Positions 10,681 to 22,216 are shown, counted from the stretch's first letter. The stretch: DNA of 64,000 bases from Dasypus novemcinctus (GCF_030445035.2 NC_080673.1:201126216-201190215), one strand, 5' to 3'. Made by a program: numbers and translations. The notes: a model not told the origin generated them from the sequence alone.

Positions 10681-12152
10681 AATCAATGGTATTTGGTATA
10701 ATCACATAGTTGTGCATTCATCACCTCAACAGAGCATTTCCATTATTTCAATAATAATAATAAACAACAAACAAGAAAATTCTTCACCTCATGATCTCTC
10801 TCTGTTTCCCCTGCTATTCTTGCACAATACCTATTTATTTATTAAGCAGTTTTATTGAGATATAATCACATACCATACGATCTATCCAAAGTGTATAATC
10901 AATGGCTTTTAGTATAATCACGATGTTGTACATTCATCACCACAAAAAATTTAGAACAATTTCATTATCCCAAAAAGAAAAAATTCCACGCCCCTTAGTA
11001 GTCCTTCCCAGCCTTACATAACCATTAATCTAACTTCATTTTTATAAATTGATTTATTTTTACATTTGTAATGGAATTATACAATAATGTAGTACTTTGT
11101 ATCTGGTTTCTTTCACTTAACATAATGTTTTCTTTTTGTCCGATATTAATATCTTGTAGGTTATCAGTTTTTAAAAGTTATTTTTAAAATTAATTTTGAT
11201 TTTTAAAATTTAAGTAGTAAGTGCACATAGTTTTAAAGGTCAAATAGTACTGCAAGACTTATACTGAAAAAAGAGCCCGCCCTGCCCCAATTCTCCCCAG
11301 ATGCATCCACATCCTGGTTACCTGAATTCCTCTCCCTGGATGCAGCTATTTTCAATTTTTAGTTATTTCTTCTGCTATTTTCTTGCCTTATTTGAAATGT
11401 TGCCCCCATATGAGTAATTCTTGATTATTCCGTATTTAACTTTATCTTTGGACTTCCTACTACAAAAATTGAAGATACTCTTATTCAACCTCCTCCAAAT
11501 TATTCTATCACCATTCTAATTAGTGTATCATTGTTTGTTAAGTCATTATTCTGTGCTTACTATTCTGACTGTGTAAACTGTGTTCAGAGTCAAGCCACAA
11601 AGTATATTAACTTTCATTACATTTCCTGTCTTATGTAACTTTTAGTTTTTCCTGGAGTTGATAATTGCCTTTAAGAGTTGTTGAGTTTCCTATGTGCTTA
11701 TGATTCATTCTTCTCCCCAGTCCTCAGGAAGCTACTGAAAGAGTTGCTCCATCAAGACTCGAAATAAACCAAGCCAAAGGAAGACATGAAATCCAGGAGA
11801 CCAGGGTCTAACTAGAGGCAAAGGGAACTTCCCAGGTTTGACAGCTTTGCAGCCAGCCCAGCAGCAGCCAGTGGTAGACCTCCAGGAGAAATGACTCCAA
11901 GGGAGAAGAAATGGAAATAGAATAGAAATTCTTTTGGGGGAGTTCCTATTATTTGGATGTTATGTCACTTAGATTGATACTTCAAATTTAAATTTCTTAT
12001 CTTTTCTCCTCTGTGTTCTTTCTGCTTTTCTCAAAGATGTTCTCAATTTTTTTCTTTCACTATCTGCCCTGATTTTTTAAAAAAAATTCTGCTGTCATAT
12101 TTACACTATTTAAGGTCTCTTCCATGTTCTCTGGGTGTCCACCAGCCCCCCC

Positions 12153-12608
12153 TTTTTTAAAAGATCTTATTTCTTTCTCTCCCCTCATCCCCCTGTTGTC
12201 TGCTCTCTCTGTCCATTCACTGTGTGTTCTTCTGTGTCTGCTTGTATTCTCATTAGGCGACTCTGGGAACTGATCCTGGGACCTTCTGGAGAGGGAGAGA
12301 GGTGATCATTCTCTTGTGGCACCTCAGCTCCCTTTTCTGCTACGTCTCTTATTGTCTGTCCTCTGTGTCTCTTGTTGCATCATCTTGCTGTGCCAGCTCT
12401 CTGTGTCAACCAACACTCCTGCATGGGGTGGCATCCTGTACAGGGCTCACTCCTGTGTGGGGCAGCACACCCTCATGGGTTGGCACTCTGCATGGGCCAG
12501 CTTGCCACATGGGCCAGCTTGCCTTCACCAGGAGGCCCTAAGCATTGAACTCTGGACCTTCTATATGGTAGAGGGGAGCCCAATTGCTTGAGCCACATCT
12601 GTTTCCCC
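12153..12608 (-). mobile_element. DAS-like SINE, dimeric type
   Basis: The minus-strand head reads GGGGAAACAGATGTGGCTCAAG, with a GGTCCAGAGTTCAATGC-type B box. A second tRNA-like unit lies inside (about 12240-12335, with GGGAGCTGAGGTGCCACAAG and GGTCCCAGGATCAGTTCCC). The same two-unit arrangement is seen at 30541-31050. A poly-T run at 12153-12158 is the reversed tail. No clear target site duplication. Confidence 0.82.
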
Positions 12609-12636
12609 TTTTATTTTTAGCAAATTTTTAATTGTC

Positions 12637-14546
12637 TTTTTTTTTAAGATATGTTAATCAAAAAAATGTTATATTAGAAAATATAAAAGGTTCCCACATA
12701 CCCCACACTCCACCCCACCCATCCTCCCATATCAACAACTTCTTTCATCCTTGTGGCACATTCATTGCATTTGGTGAATACATTTTGGAGCACTGCTGCA
12801 CTGCATGGATGATAGTTTACATTGTAGTTTACTCTCTCCCCCAGTCCATTCAGTGGGTTATGGCAGGATATATAATGTCCTGCATCTGTCCCTGCAATAT
12901 CATTCAGGACAACTCCAAGTCCCACAAATGCCGCCATATCACACCTATTCTTCCCTCTCCCTGACCTCAGCAACTCCCGTGGTCACTGTCTCCACATCAG
13001 TGACATAGTCTCTTCAATTGCTAGAGTCACAATAGTTCTATAGTAGGATACCAGTAAGTCTACTCTAATCCATATTTTATTCCTCCATCCTGTAGACCCT
13101 GGGATGGTGATGTCCACTCCACCTCTAAATTGAAACAGGGCTTAGATCCCACATGGCTGATAGATGGGATTCTCCTTCATGCAGTTATAGACACCCTTGG
13201 TCCCTTGTGTGGTGGTTGACCATCCTCACCTCCCTGTTAGCTGATCTGGGTAAGTCCAATGGACTGGAGAGTAGGTATTGCAACTCTGCTGAGATTCAGG
13301 GCCCAGCTGGCACATGGACAGTCCAGAGATTCAAGTCCCCCGAGCATACACCAACCTCAGCACCAACAATAGGTTCAGTGAAAGTGACAGAAGAGGCATG
13401 TAGAAAGGTCACATCTGAGTCCACCTCCACCACACTCAGGAGTACAAATTCCAAAGTAGGACCCACTGGCAAAACACTGAACTCCAGAGCCATCTGCCAT
13501 GACCGTAAAACCTGTGTGTCTCTGTAGCCCTCAGGAGCACCAATACCTGGGGTTGTATCTACTTTGGCTGTCTCTGGGATACTGCTGAGATATGCATAAG
13601 CATGACCCCTCTGATGACCTCCTGACTCATTTTGAAGTCTCTTAGCCATATAAACTCATTTGTCTTTGCCATTTCCCCATTTTATTCAAGGTCTTTTTTT
13701 AGTTGCATCACTAGCTGGTGATTGGTAGTCATTCCTGGGTGCCAGGGAGGCTCATCCCCAGGAGTCATGTCCCATGCTGGGGGAAGGTAATGCATTTGCA
13801 TGCTGAGTTCAGCTTAGAGAGTGGTCACATTGAAGCAACATGGAGAATCTCAGGAGGTTAACTCTTAGGCACCCTGTAGCTCTAGGCCTAGTTGAAATTT
13901 CAAGCACACAGGCTTGTAAGCATAGTCATTAGTATCAAGGGCCCATTCTTGGACCATTCTTCTTCACTGGTCTTTGCCTTTGCACTTGGGGGATTGTAAC
14001 TGTCCACTGGGGAATGTGACAGAGCTTCCCTGGCTAGGAACTCAGCGCTCCCTCAGTTGTGTATAACTCTACCTACTACGACAATACCCAATGAATATCT
14101 GAATATTTTTATATACACCATATATATGCCCTGGAGAACCCCCTCCCAACCATGTGTCCTCCATCAGTGACACCCCACACCAGTTTTCCTCCCCTGCCAC
14201 AATTGAACCTCTCTGTGATTCAAAACTTCCTCAAAAATGAAGACTAGTATATTGCCAAATTCAATTAGTAGGAAAATGAAATAGTAATGATAGGTTTAAA
14301 GATTAGAAATAGAGTACGTACTAATTTATATAAACTATAATAAAGTAAAAAATAAATTAGGGTATTAAAAAATGAAAAATATCATCAAACTTTGTTTTTA
14401 ACATTTTGTCTTTCCTCACTGTAATAGGTGTTGTCCTGTATGTTCAGTGGCAAGGCAATCTCTTTCATTCCTTCCTCAGTGTCTGCATCCTTTTTTTTTT
14501 TTTAATTTTTAATTTTGTCTTCAAAAAAGTTTTAGATCACAGTAAA
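12637..14546 (-). mobile_element. Family X retroposon, long copy
   Basis: One of two long copies (the other is 61436-63768) that align by eye over their whole length in the same order and orientation, with a similar length of about 1.85 kb. The minus-strand 3' end shows ...GGTATGTGGGAACC-type sequence, then a transition into A-rich sequence (T run at 12638-12646 on plus). Near its 5' end is an A-rich joint (T run 14491-14503 on plus), preceded on the minus strand by a short L1-3'-end-like piece. Reading frames shared with other copies occur at 13296-13649 and 12674-12973 (minus), neither of recognisable function. It could be a long xenarthran L1 3' UTR, a half-L1-type element or an independent polyadenylated retroposon. 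I cannot name it. Confidence 0.75.
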
Positions 14547-15599
14547 GTCCTGATGTCCCCTTTTTATAGCATCCTGTTCTCCTTTCATAGATGCAACATT
14601 TTATCTCTCTGAGGCTCTGATTTATAGAATTTTTAAAAAGTTTTCTTCTGCTTGTTGTATTGCTTCTCTTTTCCCTGAGGTCTTTGTTTGCTTTGGGGAC
14701 TTTCTTTTTCAAGTTAGGAGGAATTCCCCAAATGCCTGGTGATCTTTGCACAAAAAAAAGTTGACTGGAAGTCATGTGGGCATGGGCTGGACTTATATAG
14801 ACAGGTGGGCTACCTGGCTGGGCAACAAGGCAGAGATGTCTTTTTCATCAGGAGAACACAAATAACTGCTTTAGTAGGTCTTACCCCTTAAGCCAGTGGG
14901 TCACCCGAAGAAGAATCCTCCAGTTTCTTCCCTGGGGAAGGCAGAGAGGATACAGCCTGGCTGCCAGCTCCATGGGCGCTGAGCAGGGAAAGCCATTCAG
15001 GCATCCAGCATTCTGAGTACAGAATTTCTCTTAATGTCTTGTATGCAGCAAGGAGCATGTCTCCTGCTTCAGGGTGGTCTGGTGTCCTGAAGCCAGAGGC
15101 TGTTCGGGTCCCTTTCTCCAGAGACAAAACCTACATCATTCAGTGGAGTGGAAGAGGATTAGTCATCTCTCCTCGTGTGAGGGGGTCTTCCCACCAGTCC
15201 TCCAGCCCCCAGTCCCCACACCACTTTGTCCTGGGAATGATTGGCTTACTTGGAAATATCGCCCCCATAAGCTTGGATTTTAGTGGCATCAGCTCTGCTA
15301 AGCTGGGTACCGCCTGTCTCCCGGCTGTCCATCTTCCAATATCTTGTCAACATCTCTTGAGTCCTGTCATCTCTATTTCTGTTCTCTTTGCCCTTGTTAG
15401 TTAATGCCTTTAAAATTCTTTGGCTGTCATTTTAGCAGACTTTTACTTGGAGGAAGTAGAAATAAGTGTGTGCATTTAATCCACAATGTTTGTATGGAAA
15501 TAGAGATCCTTTTTCTAGATATTTACATAATAATGAAGTTATTGATGATTATGAAGATAATAATAGCTATTGGTTGATCACTTGAATTGATCAGGTACT
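14547..15599. other. No gene recognised
   Basis: After the end of homology to the 61-64 kb copy at about 14546, this sequence contains no repeat I can name. Open frames near 14888-15404 overlap on both strands and have no known family. Confidence 0.4.
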
Positions 15600-15735
15600 T
15601 GGTAGCCTGTTTTTAACAGAGCTCATAACAACCCAGAGCTGCTTTTCCCCCGGTAACACAGATGGAAAAACTGAGGCTCTATAAGGTTAAGTCATTTACC
15701 CAAAGTGGTAATTTTGATGAGCAGAGGCAGAGTGG
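15600..15735 (-). repeat. MIR SINE fragment
   Basis: GATGGAAAAACTGAGGCTCTATAAGGTTAAGTCATTTACCC is reversed MIR core. The left part (AACAGAGCTCATAACAACCCAG) is MIR-tail-like. Confidence 0.65.
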
Positions 15736-15989
15736 GGTCCGTCTCTGCTCCCTAATGTGTGCCCCTGAGCAGTCCCCAGTCCCGTGTACAGGTAAGCCCC
15801 TTCAGGGAGGGATGTACCGTCATGAGATCAGGTATTAAGCATTTTCCTGCAGCTTCCTTTTAAAATTCAACCATACCAGTCCCTGCAGATCAACCTTATT
15901 CTTTTTAACTGTGGCATGGTATTCCATAATGAGACATACCAAAATATATTTATCCCCTACAGAGGGACACGTGCTGTTCCAACCTCACA

Positions 15990-16600
15990 ATTTTTCAGCC
16001 TTGTGGCTTTGGCTAAGACTTGACTTTTCAGTGTCTGTTTCCTTACCTTAAAAAATGGAGACATCAAAAAAGGGACAGACAAAGAAGGTACTATATCAAT
16101 GCTAAGGGTAAACAATGGGGTGTATGGGGGGGTAGGGATTTTTTCCTTTTGGAGTAGTGAAAATGTTCTAAAACTGACTAAGGTGTTGACAGCACAACTC
16201 TGAGATGAAACTGGGAGCCACTGAGTGCATACACTGGATGGGTTGTACAAAGCATGGGACCGTTTGACACAGAGAACTATGGTGGATGATGGACTGTGGT
16301 TAACAGTCCAAATATGAGAATGTTCTCTCATTAACAATAACAAATGTATAATACTAATACATGGTGTTAATGATGGGGTGGTTTATGGGAAAAAATACAT
16401 CAAATGTAAGCTATAGACTCTAGGTAGCAGTTTAACATTTTGATGATATTCTTTCATCATTTGTAATAAATGTTCCACAACAATGCAAGGTGTCGGTGGC
16501 GGGGTGATGTATGGGGATCCTCTATGTTATGCATGGTTATTTTATAAGCTTACAACTTTTCTAATTAAAATTAATTAATTAATTAATAAAATGTAATAAA
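15990..16600 (+). mobile_element. L1 3' UTR fragment
   Basis: TGAAAATGTTCTAAAACTGAC, GGTGTTGACAGCACAACTCTGAG, GTACAAAGCATGGGACC, GACTGTGGTTAACAGTCC and a terminal AATAAAATGTAATAAAA run describe a mammalian L1 3' UTR with its polyadenylation end. A short (TTAA)n-like stretch lies at 16565-16590. No coding part remains in this piece. It abuts the next L1 fragment directly. Confidence 0.7.
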
Positions 16601-16754
16601 AACATCGTCAGATAGACATAAGTATAGGCTTACAGACCAATGGAGAGAACTGAAAGTCAAAATATAAGCCCACACATCTATGGAAACATTTTTTTCAATA
16701 AGAGTGCCAAGTACATTCAGTGGTAAAAAATTTGTTTTTCAGAAATGACACTGG

Positions 16755-17202
16755 GGGAAGTGGATGTTGCTCAAGTGATAGAGCTTCTGCCTACCATATG
16801 GGAGGACCTGGGTTCAATCCCTGGGGCCTCTTGGTGAAAAAGAAGAAGAGAAAGCATGCCTGCGTGGTGAGCCAGTGCTTGCGTGAGTGTCCGCATGGTA
16901 AGCTAGTGCCCACACAAGCGCCCACATGAGTTCCTGCATGGTGAGCCAGTGCCCTACTCAAGTGAGTCACCCAGGAAGATGATGATGCATCAAAAGAGAG
17001 ACAAGGGTAAAGTCAAGGTGAAGTGCAGCAGAAACCAGGAACTGAAGGGAACCTCTCTTCCCATCAGAGGTCTCCAGGATCGAATCCTGGTGAAGCCCAG
17101 AGGAGAGAAAATGAGAACAGAAGACAACACAGAAAAAAGAGCAGGGTGGGAGGAGGGGAAGGAGGGGGAGTGGGAAAATAAATAAATAAATCTTTAAAAA
17201 AA
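16755..17202 (+). mobile_element. DAS-like SINE, first of a stack of three
   Basis: The head GGGAAGTGGATGTTGCTCAAG and B box GACCTGGGTTCAATCCC are clear. The tail is AAATAAATAAATCTTTAAAAAAAA. A perfect 12-base duplication AAATGACACTGG flanks it (16743-16754 and 17203-17214). It landed exactly at the 5' edge of an older SINE that already occupied the same target. Confidence 0.9.
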
Positions 17203-17211
17203 AAATGACAC

Positions 17212-17312
17212 TGGAAGCAGATGTGGCTCACGCAGTTGAGTGTCCTCCTCCCATATGAGATGTCCTAGGTTCTGTTCCTGGTGCCTCCTGGAAAAAAACA
17301 ACAAGCAAAACA
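17212..17312 (+). mobile_element. DAS-like SINE head, second of stack
   Basis: GGAAGCAGATGTGGCTCACGC (A-box region), then GTCCTAGGTTCTGTTCCTGG (B-box region), then GCCTCCTGGAAAAAA. This short form has almost no body. TGACAC words on both sides are consistent with insertion at the same target as its neighbours. Confidence 0.8.
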
Positions 17313-17330
17313 AATGAAAAAACTGACACA

Positions 17331-17421
17331 GGGAAGTAGATGTGGCTCACTGCTTGAGCGCTGGCTTCCCACAAACAAGGTCCCAGGTTAAATCCCTGAC
17401 CCCCATTACCTCAAAAAAAAG
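17331..17421 (+). mobile_element. DAS-like SINE head, third of stack
   Basis: GGGAAGTAGATGTGGCTCACTG, then GGTCCCAGGTTAAATCCCTG, then an A-rich tail. A short form preceded by CTGACACAGG. With the two upstream copies it forms a head-to-tail series of three independent insertions. Confidence 0.8.
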
Positions 17422-18194
17422 ATACTGAGAAAACTGGAATTCATTTCCACATGCCAAAAAATGAAGATGGTCCCCTGCCTCACACCAAATATGAAAATTA
17501 CCTAAAAATGTATCAACAACATAAACTTAAGAGATAAAACCCTAAAACTCCTAGAAGAAAGAATCTTCGTAACTTTGGATTTTGCAGTGGATTCTTTTTT
17601 TTTTTTTTTGCAATGGATTTTTAGATATAACACCAAAAGCACAAGCAACAAAAGAACAAATGGATAAATTAGACTGTATCAAAATTGAATACTTTGTGCA
17701 TTCAAGAACATTATAAGAAAGTGGAAAAACAACATACATAAAGAGATAAAATATTTTCATATGATATATCTCATGAAGATTTAATGTCCACAGTGTTTAA
17801 AGAACTCCTCCAACTCAAAAATCCAAACAATCCAATTTTCAAAATGGACAAAGGACTCGAATAGATGTTTCTCCAAAGAAGATACACAAATGGTCAATAA
17901 ACACATGAAAAGGTGTCAACATCATTAGCCACCAGGGAATGCAAGTAAAAACCACAATGAAATACCACTTCGCACACCCTAGGGTGGGCTATTAATTAAA
18001 ACATGCACATATGCAGAAAAAAACAAGCATTGTAGCTGTGTGCTATGGCAATATCAGTAGCCAATGAGGTTTATCCAAGGCACAATTATTGCTAATGGAA
18101 ACTTTTCCCAATCATTCCCTGCCATGACGACTTGAAATATAGTCAGCTTTGGTAATTTTTGACAATCTCTACAGAGACTGAAACAACAACAACG

Positions 18195-18198
<4 letters not shown>

Positions 18199-18227
<29 letters not shown>
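18199..18227 (+). repeat. (CA)n microsatellite
   Basis: An uninterrupted AC dinucleotide run of about 14 units follows a CAACAACAACGG stretch. Likely polymorphic in length. Confidence 0.97.
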
Positions 18228-18228
<1 letters not shown>

Positions 18229-18345
18229 GTGCTAGCAAGTGTAGAAAAATTGGGCCCGTCACACACTGTTGGGGGGGAATGTAAAATGGGAAATTTTATG
18301 TTACGTATTTTGCCATAATAAAAATTTAAAAAGAGGGTACATTAC

Positions 18346-19855
18346 AGTGCAATTGCACTAAATAAAGTGTAAAAATAGTCCAACCCTTTAACATGCCATA
18401 AGAAAAAGCTTTCAAACACGAGGGTGTGAGTTGGGCATCTGTCAGGATTCTTCCAGATCTAACAAACCGGGTATCTTATTAAATAAGGCATGGTTTCGGC
18501 AGACCCAGCACAACTGTGCGGGGTGAGGTTTCTTTTCACTTTGGCCTTGGCTGATTTCTGGCAGGCCCTCTAGTTCTCCCTGTAGGGTCATGTGGAAATC
18601 ACCTGGTCTCCATCCCAGACCTACACCTCTCTGGAGAAGGGGCCCAGGCATGGGTTTTTAAACAAGGTTCTACGTGCATTTCAGATAAACACAATCCGGG
18701 AGAAGAACCACTGCTCTGAAGTCCAGCACTGGTCGCCCACCTCCGGGAGAGATGGGGGAGGCCTGGAGGAAGTCCCCTGGCCTGTTTTTAGAGGAGCAAG
18801 ACCCCAGGGAGTGTCAGAGTCAGAAGGACCCTTGGGGGTTAGCATGTCCAAACCTGCTATTGAGAAACTGAGGCCAAAGAAGATGAGAGCCTCGCTAACG
18901 TCAGTTTGCTAGCAAGAGGCAGAGCTATAACTTTGAACCCAAGCTAGAAATTGGAACGCTTGGCGCCAAACTCCTACTGCTTCCATTTCCTTTGGGTGTG
19001 TATCTCTGAGACCTGAAAATATCCCATAATTCATGGTCCAAGGCAACGGGGCAGAATCCAATGCATTTCTGGCTCTATAGAACCTCCAAGGTTCTACAGA
19101 GGCAGAAGAAAATGAAACTACTCTAATTAAAAAAAAGGTCCCCTGGTGCCTCCTCTGTGCTGGGCCCTGCGCCACGTGCTGGGGATAAAGTGGAGGAGCA
19201 AACACGGTCCAGAAGCTGAGGATGGACGGAGAGAGCGGGAGAAGGCCGGGCACTCGCGGGCTCCAGGCACTGTGCTCAGTGCTGGCCAGGGGCAGCCTTG
19301 GAACCCCGTGACGGGCTGCGGTGACCCACACAGGGCAGGCGAAAAATCTGAGGCTCAGAGGGGTGAAGTCACTTAGAGGATTCACCCAGCTTTAAGTGGT
19401 GGAGCCAGTCAGAACTCAGGTGTTTGACCCGCAGGTTAGTGGACGGGAGGCACTGTAAGCAGGTGAGAGCACCTGGCCGGGAGGCATCCAATCCCAGTGC
19501 TCCATCCTCCTTCTGCCCTGCCACTGCCCTAAAAGTGGAGGGAAGGAGGGACATACCACTGCCAGCTCACAGTGTGTGGCAGCACCTGTTTGGAGTGTCG
19601 GGTCTTTGACATAAGGCGTAATAAAGACGTGATGTTTCTAGAATGCCAAGGCCTTCCTGGAGATGGGGGTCACGACGATGCTAAGAATGCCAGGGGCAAC
19701 CAAGGGCAATCGGGGTCCATTGTGGGGGTTCCCTGAGGAGGCCAAGTCAGGAGGTGCCGGGCAGGCTTTCCCAGGATGTGGGGTCCATCAGCCCCAGCCG
19801 CAGTGGGCAGGGCACACCCATTGGCCCGAGAGCAGTGGAGCCGGGCGTCCTGGCA
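18346..19855. other. Unique sequence, no gene recognised
   Basis: A few reversed MIR phrases occur (18860-18940, GAGAAACTGAGGCC; 19340-19420, GAGGCTCAGAGGGGTGAAG). Open frames (18909-19385 minus, 158 residues) show no recognisable family. Confidence 0.45.
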
Positions 19856-19859
19856 GGGG

Positions 19860-19995
19860 TAAGGCACACCTGGTTTCTGCTCGGCCCTGCCTGACCTCAG
19901 GCAAGCCACCGGACTTCTCTGAGCTCCAGTTTCCTCCTGTGACAATGACCGAGGATAACAGTGATACCCACCTCACGAGGTTTTTTAAAGGGTTA
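19860..19995 (+). repeat. MIR SINE fragment
   Basis: CTGACCTCAGGCAAGCCACCGG, TCTGAGCTCCAGTTTCCTCC and ACCCACCTCACGAGG lie in MIR order on the plus strand. Confidence 0.75.
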
Positions 19996-21810
19996 AAAGA
20001 AATAGTGGGTGTGCACAGGCTTGATGAAAACACGGCAATGAACAGACATGGGCTTCCCTGGCTGTGCTCTGGGTGCTCTGCCCGGGCCACTCACCCGCAC
20101 CCTCTGATGTCACTGTCACTGCAAAGGCCTGACTCTGCCCGGAAGAAGAAAGCACCTGGCCCGCGGGAGCTGGAGCTCTTCTGCTCGCTGCTTTGTCTTA
20201 TGAGCAGAGCTCCATGTAGCAGGCTTTGTCCTCCTAAGCTCACTCTCCCTCCTTCTCTCCCACCCTCTGGAGTCCCCATCCTCTCCTTCCTGCCGCCTCC
20301 CCTCTTCTGAGCTCTCCGGCACCCCACCATCTCCACATTCTGATGATCTCCAGGCCTGCCCAGCCCCTCTCCTGGCTGCCCTTTCCACAGGAACAAGCAG
20401 AGACCCTCTTCTTTGACGTGCCCCCAGCAGCCCAAGGGGCCTTTCCAGGCCCAACCAGGGCAGAGGTCTGGCTCTCCGGGCCTTAGGCCCTTCAGAGCCC
20501 CAAAGCCTGGGACACCCCCTAAGCCTTCACAGGCTAAGGCTGGGTGCGAGCCTCCCAAACGACATGAAAAAGATGTCAGGAATCTGAAAAAAATATAGGT
20601 TTTGGCTGGGGCCCCGCCTTGCTCCCTCATGAGCTGTCTTAGTTGAAAGGCTGTTTTCGTGCGTGAGTGGTGCAGATTATCTGAAAACTGCTTGGCACTT
20701 GGGAGTTTTCCATTGGCGCTAGCTGACCCTACCGGTGCCAAGAAAGGAGAGAAGAAATATCAGACAAAATGGGCCCCGCTTTCCTGCCAGTCTCAATTTG
20801 GGAGACTTTTTCCATCCTTGGGGCCATTTGTGAGAAATCAAGTGCTGAGGCCTTCTAGGGAAAATCTCCTGACTTTTCATGCTCCATTGTGGAAATTCTC
20901 CACATCTGAATATTCAGTGGTGACACAAGAAGGGTGTGGGGTGGCGAGGCCAAAAATCTTGCATACACTCTTTATTTTCCCTTTTTTTATCAGAGGGAGA
21001 CAGCATGGTTTTTGCTGTCTTTAAAAAGCTGAATCAGTCTGTGGCTTTCCTACCTACTGCCATGAGGACTGGACCAGGCATCTTTTGGGCCTCAGTTTCC
21101 AGCTCTGTCGGAAGAGCTAGTGCTGCTGGCTCCACTGGGTTATGCGTAGTCCTTGTGTGTGCTCTGCCCTCTTCTTTTCTGATGTACATATGTGTGTGTA
21201 CATGGGTCTCACGTGAAGGGGGACTTTGGGGAGTTGGGGTTATCCTGGAGGGACCTCTAGGGCCACACCCCTTATTGCTGGAGAAGGGTTGGCCCCCTGG
21301 TGTCAAGCTGGATCTTAGCTAGGAAAGTGGAGCTTGGCGAGTGGACCTCAGGAAGACAGGGGAGGAGACTGCCTGTTTCTCTTGAGCTTAGCATGGACCA
21401 AAGGCAGGACTCTGGCAGGGTGGCTTTCCGAGAGTGGGTGATAGGTGAGATGCTGTAGGAGGCCATGGTGTGTTTTGCTAAGATGATGTTGTTTTATGCT
21501 CTTCTCCATACTTGTTACCTTTTTGTCATCCTTGGCCTTTGGGGAAAAGTCTTGAGAGTCTTTTGGCCAAATCTCAACTCTGCTACAGGATATTAAAAGA
21601 AAGAAGGTCTGTAAAGAGGGTGAAAATTTGTTCAGCACACCTACAAAATACCTACACATCCACAGCTAGACTAGTATTTGGTTAAATAAACAGGAACCAT
21701 AACCTTGCCAAGTTGACACGTAAACCTGACCATCACAGGTACTTACTTCATTTGGTTGGTCTGAGTATTAAATGGGGTAATGTTTTTTAAAATACTAGTA
21801 CTGGGCATGG
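19996..21810. other. Unique sequence, no gene recognised
   Basis: 20091-20741 carries a long minus-strand open frame (216 residues), and 19663-20310 a plus-strand frame (215 residues). Both lie in overlapping GC-rich DNA and match nothing I know. 20580-21000 lacks repeat words and is a candidate for conserved noncoding DNA. No coding call is made. Confidence 0.4.
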
Positions 21811-22216
21811 CATATTGTTGTAGGCAGAATAATACCGTTGTAGGACATCCTTCAAAGATGTCCATGTGGGAGAGCCTAGGTTATCCAGGGTCATTTTCAC
21901 TGGAAGAGGAGGCAGAAGACGAAGAAACAGAGAGTCGGCTGCACGAGAAGGCCTTGGCCTGACATGGGGTTGGAAGATGGAGCAGGGCCCCATGAACTGA
22001 GGAATTGGGTGGCCTCTAGAAGCTAAAAAAGGTAAAGAAACAGATTTTCATCTAGAGCCTCCAAAAAGGAACTTAGCTCTGCTGATGCCTTGACGTTAGC
22101 CAAGGAGACCCTTGTTGGGCTTCTGACCTCCAGAACAGTGAGAAAGGAAATCTATATTGCCTTTAAGCCACTAAGTTCATAGTAATTTGTTATAGCAGCA
22201 ATAGGAAATTGATATT
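21811..22216 (+). mobile_element. MaLR-like solo LTR
   Basis: TTGTAGGCAGAATAATACC, AAAGATGTCCATGTGGGAG, GGCCTCTAGAAGCTAAAAAAGG, TTCTGACCTCCAGAACAGTGAG and the terminal TTTGTTATAGCAGCAATAGG are characteristic of a common mammalian MaLR-type LTR. There is no internal coding sequence. The edges are diverged and no target duplication is visible. Confidence 0.65.

Larger units (their letters stand above)
10150..12640 (-). mobile_element. Old L1 3' UTR sequence, interrupted
   Basis: Phrases TTTTATTGA(GA)TATA...TCATCCAAAGTGTACAATCAATGG and TATAATCACAxxGTTGTGCATTCATCACC recur at 10185-10780 and 10850-10960. They match, in reverse orientation, the 3' UTR of old mammalian L1 (L1M type). 11200-11400 (GTCAAATAGTACTGCAAGACTTATA, CCTGAATTCCTCTCCCTGG) and 11900-12130 are further diverged L1 3' UTR-like segments. 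Two SINEs (10244-10680 and 12153-12608) sit inside. No open reading frame survives. Whether this is one element or several adjacent ones needs alignment. Confidence 0.65.
16600..18345 (+). mobile_element. L1 ORF2 3' part and 3' UTR, interrupted
   Basis: GACCAATGGAGAGAACTGAAAG...CCCACACATCTATGG (16637-16682) and, after the SINE stack, GAAAACTGGAATTCATTTCCACATGCC (17429-17455), CCTAAAACTCCTAGAAGAAAG, GGATAAATTAGACTGTATCAAAATT and CAAAGGACTCGAATAGATGTTTCTCC match the C-terminal part of L1 ORF2. GGGAAATTTTATGTTACGTATTTTGCC near 18290 matches an L1 3' UTR end. Many stops and indels are present, so it is dead. A (CA)n microsatellite (18199-18227) lies inside. Confidence 0.8.

Noticed and set aside
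19663..20741. Overlapping frames of about 215 residues on both strands
   Set aside because: They lie antisense to each other with no known family. At most one could be real, and nothing favours either.
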